Source of the DNA: Vulcanimicrobiota bacterium
GTDB lineage: Bacteria > Vulcanimicrobiota > Vulcanimicrobiia > Vulcanimicrobiales > Vulcanimicrobiaceae
DNA length: 60,040 nucleotides
Reading direction: 5' to 3'
NCBI GenBank assembly: GCA_003140215.1
Contig: PLJL01000002.1
Location: forward strand, 1-60,040
Shown here: positions 32,448-42,754 of the stretch, piece after piece
Layout: each line of letters starts with the position of its first letter
Numbering within the stretch: the first letter of the stretch is position 1
The notes under the pieces: generated by a model
Seen by the model: only the letters and a program-made list of their open reading frames with translations
What the model was told of the DNA's origin: nothing
Databases searched by the model: none
Program-made: the position numbers and the translations under genes

Positions 32448-35400
32448 ATGCGCTCGCTTACGGACGTCTTCGCGCTTGGCACCGCGCCGCTCCCCGAGGG
32501 GCTGCGCACGCTGCTGGTTTCGCCCGGGCGCATCGTCGAGCCCGGCCAGACCGTCCACGCGAACTTCACGTTCCGCAACCTGGGCGGCGGCACCGCGACG
32601 GGGTTCCGCGTGCGCTTCCGGTTGCCCGAGGGACTGACGTACCTCGTCGGCACCGCGCGCATCGACGAACAGCCCGTCGACGAACAGGGTGGGCTCACGT
32701 CGCTCTTGCAGCCGTCGGGCTCGCAGATCGGCGACGTCCCGGCCGGCGGCGAGCGCCGCATCTCGCTGGCGTACAGCGTCGCGCCGACGATCGAGAACGG
32801 CACGCAGATCGCGCTGCAGGCGGCGATCTCGTCGTTCGAAGTTCCGGCGATCGGCTCAAACGTCGTGCGCCTGGTGGTGCGCAGCCGCCCGACGCTGCAG
32901 AACTCGGCGACGCGCATGTCGGTCACCGCGATGCGCGAGACCGTACCGGGTGCCGAGCTGCAGCTCAAGGCGCAGATCCACAACTCCGGTCAGAGCAGCG
33001 CGCACGACGTGATCGTGCTGCTGCCGGTGCCGGCGAACACGTCGTACGTGCCGGGCAGCGCGCGCGTCGACGGCCGCGCGCCCGAAGGGTTGTCGGAGAC
33101 CGAACCGTTCGGGCTGACGCGACCTTCGATCGTCGCGAAGACGCTGGGCCCCGGGGCGATGCTCGACATCGGCTACCGCGTGCGCATCGATCCGACGCTC
33201 GAAGATCAGACGCCGATCACCGCGACGGGCTCCGTGTGCACGCAGGAATTGCCGGAGTTCGCGCTCACGCCGGTGACGCTCAAGATTCCGTCGTCGCCAT
33301 CGTTCGCCGACGACGACACGAGCTTCCGGGTCGACTGTGAGGACGACGTCGTGCCGGGGCAGCGGTTGATGACCAGCGTGAAGCTGCGCAACGTCGGCAC
33401 CGCGCGCGCCCGCGGCGTGAAGGTGAAGATCAAGCTGCCCAAGGGCGTGAGCTATACGGGTGCGTCGCGCGTGATCGACGGCTCGGCGGGGACCGATCGC
33501 GATCGCGAGGCCGGCGGCTTCGATCTCGGCGACGTCGAGCCGGGGCGCTCGGTGGAAGTGTCGCTTGCGGGCGTCGTACGGCCGCCGATCAAGAACGGGC
33601 TGGAGTTGCCGGTCGAGGCGCGCATCGAGTGGTCCAAGGGCGAGCGCGTCTTTGCGCGCACCATGATCGTGCGGTCGAATGCTGCGTTTCCGGCCGCGTT
33701 CAACCGGCTCGAGCGCGAGTCGGCGCGGCGGCTGAGCCCGGGCAATCCGGCGCGGTTCACCGTGCATCTGGAGAACATGGGCGGCGACGCGGCGACCGAT
33801 TCGCGGCTGTATCTCGAAGCGGACCCGGGGTTGGAGCAGCTGCGGGTAACCGACGCCGACGGTGATGTCGCGATCGCCGATGATCGGGCGGTGCATTTGG
33901 ACCGGCTCGACCCCAACGTGCAGCGCAAGCTCAACGTCGAGGCGCGCGTCGCCGCTACGATGGAGGACGAGGCGCAGCTGCGCTTGCGCGCCACGCTGCG
34001 GACAGCGCAACTGGGCGAGATCGATCTGGGCTCGGCGGTGCACGTGGTGGCGTCGCGGGCGCGGTTCTCGGCGAAGACGTCGCACCTCGTGCTCGAAACG
34101 AGCGAAGTGTTGCGGCCGGGGCGTACGACGGCTTGTAAGCTGACCGTGCACAATGAGGGGACCGATCGCGGGCGTGACGTGCGGATTCGGTTGCAGCTGC
34201 CCGAGGAGTTGCGGCTCGAGAGCGTCGACGGGGCGGCGCGCGACGGTGAAAGCATCGCCTTCGGCGACGTCGCGGCGCAAGCGACGCGCGAGGCCACGGT
34301 GCACCTGCGGCTGGTCGGGATCATCGGTCTGGGCGACACGCTCGAGGTCGGCTCGCGGCTGAGCGGGATCAACGTTGTGCCGTTCGCGCTGGGCGCGATG
34401 CAGCTGACCACGCACGCGGAGCCGGCGTTCAGCGATAACGCGGCGTTGACGTCGCTGCCCAGCGACGCGGTCGATTCGGGAGAGAAGATCGAGTTCACGC
34501 TCGCGCTGCGCAACAGCGGCGATGGCAGCGCGAAGCGGATCAACGTGCGGTTCGTGCAGCCGAGCAATAGCGTTTATGCGCCTGGGAGCACGACGATCAA
34601 CGAGGTGCCGCTGCTGGACTTCGCCGGGACGTCGCCGTTGCTGGCGTCGAGCGGGTTGAGCCTGGGCGACGTCGGGGCGGGTGTTGAGGTGATCCTGCGG
34701 TTGTGGGTGATCGCGAATACGCCGCTGCCGGCGGGCAGCGTGATCGAGACCAGCGCGCACGTGACGTGGGACGATCAGCCGGAGATCATCGTGCGCGGCG
34801 AACCGCTGCGCGTGCGCTCGGCGCCGGCGCTGCCGATCGTCGACCCGGATCTGCCGTTCTCGGTGCTGGACGCGGCGGCTGGGCCGATCTATGCGCCGCA
34901 GCGTCAGTTGGGGCCGGGGGATACGGGGACGTACCTGGAGTTGCCGGCGGCGACGCCGGTTCGCGGGAACGGGCGGCGTGGGAAGAGGTCGCTGCCGGGC
35001 ACGGAGCAGGCGCAGCTCCCGCCGGCGCCCGAGGATCCGCAGGATGCCGCGACGACGGTGTGGCTGGAGTTCACGGACGAGCGGCTGCGCTGGACGTTGG
35101 AGTATCTGCAGCGCGCGAAGTTTGAGGGGTTGATCGGGCATCTCATGGTGATGCGCGCGCTGTTCCCGGACCATGCGGCCGGGCGCGAGGCCACGGCGGC
35201 GCTGCGGCAGCATGGGGAGGTGCTGAACGAGTTGGTGGATCGACTGTTCATCAAGCTGCGACTGCCTCACGCGACGCTCGTTCCGGGTGATTTGGAGACG
35301 TCGGAGTACCGCGCGTCGCTCATTGGACTGGTTGATGCGTTGCGGCACGCGCACGCAGGCGACAGCTCCGAGCAAGCAGGGCTGCGCCTCGTGGGGACGG

Positions 35401-35696
35401 CGTATCGCGCGCAGCTCGCGGCGTCCGCCGAGACCCTGGCGCATGCGAAGCTCGTGACTGCCGCGCCGTGGGGCGCTCTCGCGGCACTGTTGGGCACGTC
35501 GCTCCAACGCGACGGGGTCGTGCTCGCCGATTTCGGCGGCTATCGCGACGCACTGCTGCGCTCGCTCGGCGAGATGACGGATCTCTCGCCGACCGAGTTC
35601 GAAGGCGCCCTCCGAGAGCCGGGCGACCCAGACCTCGAAGCGGAACGCGACACGATCGTGCGCGCCCTAACCGCAGAACGCCCGATCCCGGCCTAG
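32448..35696 (+). CDS. Large DUF11/CARDB-repeat protein without signal peptide
   Basis: 1082 aa from the ATG at 32448. It holds about seven repeats of roughly 110-120 residues of the DUF11/CARDB beta-sandwich type. Each has a phrase like VEPGQTVHANFTFRNLGGGTA, then a LPEGLTYLVGTARIDE segment and a GDVPAGGERRISL turn. The last 230 residues are different, alpha-helical (LEYLQRAKFEGLIGHLMVMRALF), with no repeat. Such proteins are usually exported surface adhesins, but no signal peptide, LPXTG or C-terminal anchor is seen. A small hairpin (32420-32437) sits just before the start. The next gene encodes a membrane protein and overlaps closely, so the two may interact. Confidence 0.8.
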   Translation: MRSLTDVFALGTAPLPEGLRTLLVSPGRIVEPGQTVHANFTFRNLGGGTATGFRVRFRLPEGLTYLVGTARIDEQPVDEQGGLTSLLQPSGSQIGDVPAGGERRISLAYSVAPTIENGTQIALQAAISSFEVPAIGSNVVRLVVRSRPTLQNSATRMSVTAMRETVPGAELQLKAQIHNSGQSSAHDVIVLLPVPANTSYVPGSARVDGRAPEGLSETEPFGLTRPSIVAKTLGPGAMLDIGYRVRIDPTLEDQTPITATGSVCTQELPEFALTPVTLKIPSSPSFADDDTSFRVDCEDDVVPGQRLMTSVKLRNVGTARARGVKVKIKLPKGVSYTGASRVIDGSAGTDRDREAGGFDLGDVEPGRSVEVSLAGVVRPPIKNGLELPVEARIEWSKGERVFARTMIVRSNAAFPAAFNRLERESARRLSPGNPARFTVHLENMGGDAATDSRLYLEADPGLEQLRVTDADGDVAIADDRAVHLDRLDPNVQRKLNVEARVAATMEDEAQLRLRATLRTAQLGEIDLGSAVHVVASRARFSAKTSHLVLETSEVLRPGRTTACKLTVHNEGTDRGRDVRIRLQLPEELRLESVDGAARDGESIAFGDVAAQATREATVHLRLVGIIGLGDTLEVGSRLSGINVVPFALGAMQLTTHAEPAFSDNAALTSLPSDAVDSGEKIEFTLALRNSGDGSAKRINVRFVQPSNSVYAPGSTTINEVPLLDFAGTSPLLASSGLSLGDVGAGVEVILRLWVIANTPLPAGSVIETSAHVTWDDQPEIIVRGEPLRVRSAPALPIVDPDLPFSVLDAAAGPIYAPQRQLGPGDTGTYLELPAATPVRGNGRRGKRSLPGTEQAQLPPAPEDPQDAATTVWLEFTDERLRWTLEYLQRAKFEGLIGHLMVMRALFPDHAAGREATAALRQHGEVLNELVDRLFIKLRLPHATLVPGDLETSEYRASLIGLVDALRHAHAGDSSEQAGLRLVGTAYRAQLAASAETLAHAKLVTAAPWGALAALLGTSLQRDGVVLADFGGYRDALLRSLGEMTDLSPTEFEGALREPGDPDLEAERDTIVRALTAERPIPA

Positions 35697-35699
35697 GCG

Positions 35700-36128
35700 A
35701 TGACGCTGACGGTCGTCGTCGCGGCAATCATCGTCATAACGCTGGCGCTCGCCCTCATGGCGATCCCGCTGGGACGGCGCAAAGCGGTATCACCCGGGTC
35801 GCAGCCGGGGCGCGGCGCGAATGCTCCCGAGGACCGGCCGGAAGCGTCATCCGAATGGGACGACGAGACTGAAACCCGCGTGATTCCCCGCGAGCCGGCA
35901 ATAACGTGGCCGACGCTGCTCGATCCGCGATCAACAACTCTCGATAACGCCGCGCGCCTGCGCCTCATCGAGGATCTCGCAGTGGTGCACGCGTCTTGGT
36001 GCGTCCCGATTCTGCAGCAAGCCTACGAAGAAGAGCGCGATCCCGCCCTGCGGGGCGCCGCCCGCGACGCGCTCATTGCTTGCGAACCAACCGAGACGCC
36101 GAGCCACTCCTCCTCGGCTCAAAACTAA
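35700..36128 (+). CDS. Small membrane protein with HEAT-like helical domain
   Basis: 142 aa starting 3 nt after the DUF11 gene stop. One N-terminal membrane helix (LTVVVAAIIVITLALALMAIPL) is followed by a charged low-complexity linker. A helical segment ends the protein (RLRLIEDLAVVHASWCVPILQQAYEEERDPALRGAARDALIA), resembling one or two HEAT repeats. No family assignment is possible. The close spacing suggests co-function with the DUF11-repeat protein. About 210 nt without a credible gene separate it from the restriction cluster. Confidence 0.65.
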   Translation: MTLTVVVAAIIVITLALALMAIPLGRRKAVSPGSQPGRGANAPEDRPEASSEWDDETETRVIPREPAITWPTLLDPRSTTLDNAARLRLIEDLAVVHASWCVPILQQAYEEERDPALRGAARDALIACEPTETPSHSSSAQN

Positions 36129-36339
36129 ACTACCTCTGGCGGAGTACGTCGCGCGCGGCCGCTTCCGCAGCGGCCCTAACGAATTCAGAAAGCCCCTTAG
36201 TCAGGGCCACACCACTACGAAGCGAGTCCATCGCCTTGCGAGGCAGACGCAACAATGATCGCAGCCACACGATTTCCCGCTATAGAGAGACGCGTAGCCC
36301 TGACGGAGTAAGCCCTGAGTTTTGGCTACGACCGGCGAG

Positions 36340-39300
36340 CTACGCCTGTGACTGATTATGATGGTCGTAGATATAGTTCGCCATCGCGTCCATTAGGCGG
36401 CCGAGACCCAGCGGATTCCCGAACAGGCGCGTCAATGCCTCATCTACGGCCACGTTCTGCACGTCGTTCCTCCTTGTGATCTCCTCTTTCGCTTCCACGA
36501 GCATTCGGTGCCCAATCGAAACGACGTCCCCGGCATTCTTGAACTGCTCACGCGAATTGTGCAAGGCCTGATCGCGCAGCGTGGGATCCTGGAGCATCTT
36601 CTGCGCGGTTTCCGACGCGAACACGAGCTGATGCTCATCGTCGATGCCAGCACCAAGCAACTCGTTCATGACTTTCAGAATCTCGGCCAGCGGGCCGTAT
36701 TGCTTCTGATGCGCCGTCGCGGTGCCAACGGACTTCATGGGGTCGAGTTCAACAACCGCGCCGGAGCCTAAATCGATCGAACCCAGGAAACTGACCTTTT
36801 GGTTATAGTGCGTCATCCGCACATCGCTCAGGTCGATGTCAGTCTTATCCTGGTCGTCTTTGAGTAGCCGCGTGAGACCGGCGAAGAGGAGCGACCGCTT
36901 CTCGAGGTCTGTATCGCCGTAGTTGTATATCTGCGAGAGGAACCCATAGGCGCGCACGAATTCCGCGACGTTCTTCTTGAAGATTTCCGCCCGCTGGATC
37001 TCCTCGGAATCGTTTTGCTCAGCCGCCTTGGTCGCCCAAGCGCGATACCGATCGACGATTGGGTCGAGCACGGCCTTGAGCAGCCCTTGGCTCTTCTGGC
37101 CGCTCTTGGCTGCTTCGGCTTTGACGCGGGCGACAAAGTACGCCTCGACGTCATCCGGCGTGTAGACGCCGGCCTTGTCCAACTTTGCCTGAAGGTCGTG
37201 GATAATGTCCGGATCCGTCTGACCGCTGAGCGCCGCGACTTTGTAGTACGGTTTGAAAGCCGCAAGAATGTCGTCGGCCTTGTTGACGAAGTCCAGGACG
37301 TACGTCTTGTCCTTGCGGAAGCCGTCTTTCTCGTAGGTTCGATTGAGTCGCGAGAGCGTCTGGACAGCCGAGATGTTCGCGAGCTTCTTGTCAACGTACA
37401 TCGCCACCAGGAGTGGTTGGTCGAAGCCGGTCTGGAACTTCTCCGCGACGAGCAGCACTTGGTAGGCGTCGCCGCCAAAGGCCTCAGGGATGCTCTCGCC
37501 CTTGAGCATATTCATCCCGTTCTCGGTGTAGGTCTCCGTCACGCCGTCGAGTTCGTCGGTGACCTCGCCCGAGAACGCTACCAGCGTGGCTAGGTCGTAC
37601 TTTTTTCTCTTGATGTACTTGTCGATCGCGAGCTTGTAGCGCACCGCCGCCTTGCGGCTCGAACACACGACCATCGCCTTGGCGCGTCCGTTCAGAAGCG
37701 GCTCCACGGTCTCCCGGAAATGCTCGACGATAACCTCGACCTTTTGCTCGATGTTATAGGGGTGCAGGCGTGCGTAGTTCTTGATGACCTTCGCGGCGTC
37801 GCTCTTCGGGACGATGGTCTCGCCCGCTTTTCCCGTGATCGTGGCGAGCCGATACGCGACGTCGTAGGTCGTGTAGTTCTGGAGCACATCGAGGATGAAT
37901 CCCTCCTCGATCGCCTGCTGCATACTGTACAGGTGGAATGGGACCGGCTTGCCGTCCGGATCTGGGCGCCCGAAGAGTTCCATTGTCTTCGCCTTCGGCG
38001 TTGCGGTGAAGGCGAAGTAGCTGATGTTCTTCGCTCCGGCGCGCTTCGCCATCTGCGCGAGCAGTGCGTCCTCAGCGGAGACCGCTTCGCCTTGCTCCTC
38101 GGCAGGCGTGTCGGTAACCCCGAGCGCCTCGCGCAGTTTCCTGGCGGCTTCGCCGGTCTGCGAGGAATGCGCCTCATCAGCGATGACGGCAAACGAACGC
38201 TTCGCGACGTCGGGCAGTTCGCCAATGGCATCCAGTGCGTACGGAAACGTCTGGATCGTCACGATGATAATAGGCGTCTTGTTGGCGAGGGCGACCCCGA
38301 GCTGCGCCGACTTCGAGCCCTCCTTGGTGATGCGCTGGACGACGCCGGCCTTGTGTTCGAACTGCGAGATCGTGGCCTGGAGCTGGTCGTCGAGCACCTG
38401 ACGGTCCGTGACGACGATGATCGAGTCGAAGACCTTCTTGTCGGCCGCATCGTGAGCGCTCGAGAGCTGATGCGCCAGCCACATGATGGTGTTCGACTTG
38501 CCCGAGCCGGCGGAGTGCTGGACGAGGTACTTGTTGCCCGGACCCTCCCCCTTCGCCGCACCAATCAGGTTACGCACGGCATCCCACTGGTGGTAGCGCG
38601 GGAAAATCAGGGCTTCGCTGTATTGCGTCTTGCCGTCGAGGGCCTTCTTGGTTTTTTCGAGATGGATGAACTTCTCGAGAATCTCCAGCCACGCATCACG
38701 CTGCAGGACGCGTTCCCAGAGGTAGGCGGTACGGTGGCCGTGCGGATTCGGCGGGTTGCCGGCCGCACCGTCGTTGCCGAGGTTGAACGGCAGGTAGACC
38801 GTCTTCGAACCGGCGAGCCGGGTCGTCATCCGCACCTCGTCGGTGCTTGCGGCAAGATGGACGAGCGCACCCCGCTTGAACGTGAGCAGCGGCTCGGGCT
38901 TGCCGGAAACCGGGTCCGTCGGCAGGCGATCAAACTGGTACTGCTTAGTCGCGTCCTTGATGCTCTGCGTGAAGTCCGTCTTAAGTTCGATCGTCGCGAC
39001 CGGGATGCCGTTCACGAAGAGAACAAGGTCGATGCTCTTCTCGTTGTACTCCGAGTAGTGCACCTGGCGCACGACGCGACAGCGAACTTTGCTGTACTTC
39101 TCCAGCGTCTGCGGATTAAGCCCGTGGCCTGGCTTGAACGCGCACATCTCGAATCGTGCGTTGAGCCGCTTGACGCCTCGCCTGAGGACCGCGAGCGGCC
39201 CCTCTTCTTCGAGCACCTTGGCGAGGCGCTCCAGAATAAGCCTATCCGCGGAGCCGTTGTTAACGCTCTTGACTTTGCCGTATTCCGCCGGCTGCGTGTC

Positions 39301-39444
39301 TTTGATCCAGCCGATGACGTCTTCCGGATAGAGCGCCAGCTTGCGGTCGCAGTTCTTCGGGTCGCCCGCCAGCCAGCCACCTTCTGCCGTCAGATGTCCA
39401 ACGATCTCGTCTTCGAAGGTCTTCTCGCTATGTACGGCGGTCAT
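36340..39444 (-). CDS. hsdR: Type I restriction endonuclease, R subunit
   Basis: 1034 aa. The PD-(D/E)xK nuclease core is near residues 135-155 (LVLFVNGIPVATIELKTD). Superfamily 2 translocase motifs follow: Walker A QHSAGSGKSNTIMWLA near 310, the ADEAHSSQTG box near 424, and the TATPKAKTMELFG motif near 485. The C-terminal helical region binds the methyltransferase core. It acts with HsdM and HsdS to translocate and cut unmethylated DNA. Its ATG overlaps the hsdS stop by 4 nt, and all motifs are intact, so the system looks functional. Confidence 0.96.
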   Translation of the reverse strand: MTAVHSEKTFEDEIVGHLTAEGGWLAGDPKNCDRKLALYPEDVIGWIKDTQPAEYGKVKSVNNGSADRLILERLAKVLEEEGPLAVLRRGVKRLNARFEMCAFKPGHGLNPQTLEKYSKVRCRVVRQVHYSEYNEKSIDLVLFVNGIPVATIELKTDFTQSIKDATKQYQFDRLPTDPVSGKPEPLLTFKRGALVHLAASTDEVRMTTRLAGSKTVYLPFNLGNDGAAGNPPNPHGHRTAYLWERVLQRDAWLEILEKFIHLEKTKKALDGKTQYSEALIFPRYHQWDAVRNLIGAAKGEGPGNKYLVQHSAGSGKSNTIMWLAHQLSSAHDAADKKVFDSIIVVTDRQVLDDQLQATISQFEHKAGVVQRITKEGSKSAQLGVALANKTPIIIVTIQTFPYALDAIGELPDVAKRSFAVIADEAHSSQTGEAARKLREALGVTDTPAEEQGEAVSAEDALLAQMAKRAGAKNISYFAFTATPKAKTMELFGRPDPDGKPVPFHLYSMQQAIEEGFILDVLQNYTTYDVAYRLATITGKAGETIVPKSDAAKVIKNYARLHPYNIEQKVEVIVEHFRETVEPLLNGRAKAMVVCSSRKAAVRYKLAIDKYIKRKKYDLATLVAFSGEVTDELDGVTETYTENGMNMLKGESIPEAFGGDAYQVLLVAEKFQTGFDQPLLVAMYVDKKLANISAVQTLSRLNRTYEKDGFRKDKTYVLDFVNKADDILAAFKPYYKVAALSGQTDPDIIHDLQAKLDKAGVYTPDDVEAYFVARVKAEAAKSGQKSQGLLKAVLDPIVDRYRAWATKAAEQNDSEEIQRAEIFKKNVAEFVRAYGFLSQIYNYGDTDLEKRSLLFAGLTRLLKDDQDKTDIDLSDVRMTHYNQKVSFLGSIDLGSGAVVELDPMKSVGTATAHQKQYGPLAEILKVMNELLGAGIDDEHQLVFASETAQKMLQDPTLRDQALHNSREQFKNAGDVVSIGHRMLVEAKEEITRRNDVQNVAVDEALTRLFGNPLGLGRLMDAMANYIYDHHNQSQA

Positions 39445-40760
39445 GCTGGTACCTCAACGTTGCCAGACTCCGCAGAATAGTCTCGGACGTCGATCCGGCC
39501 AGTTACGGCGGCGGTGATCAGACTAAACTTGCGCTCTCGGACGAGTGCAATGGCCTCACGAACCGCTGTTATTAGCGGATCGATCTTGAACGTCAATGTC
39601 TCTAGTCTTCCAGCGATTTCCACTTGTTCGTCGAGCGGCGGCACCGCGATTGGTAGCCCTTTTAGCTTAGACGCTTTTATACCGACAGCAGTGGACCCGG
39701 TACCCTGAGACATTAGCTCGTCCTGACCGGCTCGGGACAAAAAGTACCATTTCAGATACGCGGAATCTATGACTTTCGGATCGGCCTTAAGCAGCATCAC
39801 GCGCTGGCCAAGGGTGATCTCTGCATCATTTACTTGGGCGCACTGACCAAGTGGCGCCTCCATAGTCAACAAAACATCGCCCAACTCGGGGAACCCTCGA
39901 ACCATGCGTTCGCGGTATTCCTCTTCGGAAATGAAGGCATAATCGGCGTCGTAGTCAATATAGCCGGCCTTCACGTTAGCGGCAGTTACCAAGCGAATAC
40001 CGGTCAACGTCTTCGTCGGTGTAGAGCCTCGGTAGTCAACAAATTTCGAGACGACGCGTCGCAGCGACAACACAGGCCAGTGGCCCGATATCGCGCCAAT
40101 TGAAGCCACACCTGAATCCCTGACAGGCGCTGACCTTACGCCTTTTGTGACTGCGTGTGTAACGAGTGCCGACCGCTTTTCTTCGAACAGATTAATGAGC
40201 CGTTTGTATTTTGCGACTAGCTCATCAGCTTCGGCAGTCTCGCAATCGAGAAATCTCGTTATGGCTCGTTGCTCTGGAAGGGACGGCCTGACGATACGAA
40301 GCAGCCGCAGATCCTCCCAAGCGATATCAAATTGTGAAGGCGGCATCCACTTGGACAACCTGGTCAGCTCAGCTCGGTAGATGTGCGAATGAAGTAGATA
40401 GTCAACGAAGGCAGGATCGACATCGCCTGAAGGTCGGCAAACAAAGTACGCTGGGCTGACGATACCGTCGTGGCGCGATACACCGAATGAACCCTGCCAG
40501 GTGCTCAGCTTGTTAAATACCATGTCGCCTGTACAAACAACGAGATACTTCGAGAGGTCATCGCTGGGTCTCTTAGCGGCGTCGCCACTCTCTGACCGTA
40601 GCAAGATGCCATGCTCGTAGGACACCGAAAGGAGCGGGAGATCTTCTCGCCCGACAATGCGCTGCCGACTAAATAGCGTACCGAAGGGCACAGCACTCCA
40701 TGGTGCGCCTTTGATGAACGCCTTGAATGGGGCTTCGCCTTGGAACTGAGGCGCGGTCAT
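39441..40760 (-). CDS. hsdS: Type I restriction specificity subunit S
   Basis: 439 aa with two target-recognition domains (about residues 1-160 and 225-400), each followed by a long helical spacer: LIVxPPLPEQRAI-like RPSLPEQRAITRFLD, and LDEQVEIAGRLETL. The EEKRSALVTHAVTKG segment near 195-210 is the conserved central region. It defines the bipartite DNA target, which cannot be predicted here. It overlaps hsdM by 4 nt and hsdR by 4 nt. Confidence 0.95.
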   Translation of the reverse strand: MTAPQFQGEAPFKAFIKGAPWSAVPFGTLFSRQRIVGREDLPLLSVSYEHGILLRSESGDAAKRPSDDLSKYLVVCTGDMVFNKLSTWQGSFGVSRHDGIVSPAYFVCRPSGDVDPAFVDYLLHSHIYRAELTRLSKWMPPSQFDIAWEDLRLLRIVRPSLPEQRAITRFLDCETAEADELVAKYKRLINLFEEKRSALVTHAVTKGVRSAPVRDSGVASIGAISGHWPVLSLRRVVSKFVDYRGSTPTKTLTGIRLVTAANVKAGYIDYDADYAFISEEEYRERMVRGFPELGDVLLTMEAPLGQCAQVNDAEITLGQRVMLLKADPKVIDSAYLKWYFLSRAGQDELMSQGTGSTAVGIKASKLKGLPIAVPPLDEQVEIAGRLETLTFKIDPLITAVREAIALVRERKFSLITAAVTGRIDVRDYSAESGNVEVPA

Positions 40761-42754
40761 GCGATTCTCGCCTCTGTCAGCGTGGCCAGAATGTCGCGCG
40801 TGACGCCTGCTAAGTCATCATCTATCTTAGACAGTTCTCGTGGGGCGCTGTACTTATAGAATCGCCGAGTGAACGGCACCTCATACCCGGTGCGCGTCTT
40901 GTCATGGTCGACCCAAGAGTCTGGAACGTACGGCTTGACTTCGCGCTCGAAGTAGGCGTCGATGTCGTCGTTGAGCGGGACGTTCTCGCTGTCGCGCAAC
41001 TCACTGTCCGGCTCAGGCCGGCCCTTCGAGTCAGTACAGACGTCAGCGGCCTTATCCCGTTCGGAGAGCGCCTGCCAAACCGCTTTGTACTGCGGTAATT
41101 TGAGAGACATGCCGATCTTCTTGAGCGCGGCGTCGAGGGCTTTGAGGAATGCGGATCGGTTCTTGAAGAGTTCCGCACCGATCCCAATCAGGGCGTCCTT
41201 GAGGGCCTCGAGGTCGAGGCTGCTCTTCGCGAGAGACTTCTCCTTTTCGAGCCGAGCGAGACGGTTAGGGGAGACTTGGAAATTGAGTCGGAGTGGCCGC
41301 TCGACGACGATGGTTCGGTAGCCAAGTTCGTCATTTGAAAGAATCTTTGAAGAATCGCCTTCCTCGAAATCACCATAGATGCGGACGACTTTGGCGATGT
41401 CATCCTCCTTCATCTCCCGACGCTTGCTGCCTAGCCCGCGTTGCATCTTCTGCCAGAAGGACGTCGCGTCAAGGAGCTGGACTTTGCCTTTGCGCTCCTC
41501 GGCCTTGTGGTTGGTCAGCACCCAGACGTACGTCGCGATCCCCGTGTTGTAGAACATCTCGGTCGGCAGGCCGACGATGGCCTCGACGAGATCGTTCTCG
41601 AAGAGGTACCTACGGATCTCCGACTCGCCCGAGCCAGCGCCGCCTGTGAAGAGGGGCGAGCCGTTCATGACGATGGCGACGCGGCTGCCGTTCGGGTTCT
41701 TGTCCGTTGGCTGCATCTTGGAGACCAGGTGCAGCAAGAACAGCATCTGGCCGTCGCTGATGCGTGGCAGCCCGGGCCCAAACCGGCCCTTGGGGCCGCG
41801 CTTCTCGTGCTCGTCCTCGACCGCTTCCTGAACCTTTTTCCAGTCGATGCCATACGGCGGATTGGAGAGCATCCAGTCGAACTTCTTGTCCGGGAACTTG
41901 TCGTCTGAAAGCGTGTTTCCCTGGACGACATTGTTCACATCTTGGCCCTTGATGAGCATGTCCGCCTTGCAAACGGCGTACGACTCGTCGTTCAGCTCTT
42001 GCGCGTAGGCAGTAACCTTTGCATTCGCGTTGCTGGCCTTGATGTGGTCCTCGGCCACCGACAGCATGCCGCCGGTTCCCGCGGTCGGATCGTAGATGCT
42101 TCGGAGGGGCGCTTTGTTCGTGAGGAGATTCGTGTCACCAGCGAGCAGCAGGTCGACCGCCAGTCGGATCGCATCGCGCGGCGTATAGTGCTCGCCGGCC
42201 GTCTCGTTGGAGAGTTCCGCGAAACGGCGGATGAGGTTCTCGAACGCGTCACCCATCTCGGAGTTCGAGACGACGTTCGGGTGCAGGTCGACCGCAACGA
42301 ACTCCTTGAGGACCTTGTAGAGCAGGTTCTTCTCGTCGAGGTCCGCGATCCGCACGTCGAACTTGTAGCGCTCGAAGATGTCGCGCGTGTTCGGGCTAAA
42401 GCCGCCGATGTAGTTTTCCAGGTTGGCACGAACATGGCTGGGGTCGTCGAGAACCGAGGACAGCGTCAGTGCTGAGGCGTTATAGAACTTGTACCTAGCG
42501 GCTTTCTCGAGTGCGAGCCTCTGATCGACCCGAAGGTTGTCCAGATCCTTGATGCCTTTCGCGGCGGAGACCACAGCGGGCTTCGTTTTTTCGAGCACGC
42601 AATCGATACGGCGCAGCACCGTGAACGGCAGGACATAGGAGCCGTAGTCGGCTGGCTTGACATCGCCGCGCAGCAACTCTGCGATAGCCCAGATTAGCGA
42701 AGTGACTCGTGCGGGCTTAGCCCCGTTTGGAACCGCGGTAACGGTGATCGCCAT
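40757..42754 (-). CDS. hsdM: Type I restriction DNA adenine methyltransferase, M subunit
   Basis: 665 aa from the ATG at 42754, which has GGAGG just upstream; an in-frame ATG at 42769 is less likely. Motif I is DPTAGTGGML (S-adenosylmethionine binding) and the catalytic motif is NPPYGIDW, giving N6-adenine methylation. The N-terminal helical domain (LIWAIAELLRGDVKPADYGSYVLPFTVLRRID) is typical of HsdM. It is first in the hsdM-hsdS-hsdR operon. Confidence 0.96.
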   Translation of the reverse strand: MAITVTAVPNGAKPARVTSLIWAIAELLRGDVKPADYGSYVLPFTVLRRIDCVLEKTKPAVVSAAKGIKDLDNLRVDQRLALEKAARYKFYNASALTLSSVLDDPSHVRANLENYIGGFSPNTRDIFERYKFDVRIADLDEKNLLYKVLKEFVAVDLHPNVVSNSEMGDAFENLIRRFAELSNETAGEHYTPRDAIRLAVDLLLAGDTNLLTNKAPLRSIYDPTAGTGGMLSVAEDHIKASNANAKVTAYAQELNDESYAVCKADMLIKGQDVNNVVQGNTLSDDKFPDKKFDWMLSNPPYGIDWKKVQEAVEDEHEKRGPKGRFGPGLPRISDGQMLFLLHLVSKMQPTDKNPNGSRVAIVMNGSPLFTGGAGSGESEIRRYLFENDLVEAIVGLPTEMFYNTGIATYVWVLTNHKAEERKGKVQLLDATSFWQKMQRGLGSKRREMKEDDIAKVVRIYGDFEEGDSSKILSNDELGYRTIVVERPLRLNFQVSPNRLARLEKEKSLAKSSLDLEALKDALIGIGAELFKNRSAFLKALDAALKKIGMSLKLPQYKAVWQALSERDKAADVCTDSKGRPEPDSELRDSENVPLNDDIDAYFEREVKPYVPDSWVDHDKTRTGYEVPFTRRFYKYSAPRELSKIDDDLAGVTRDILATLTEARIA

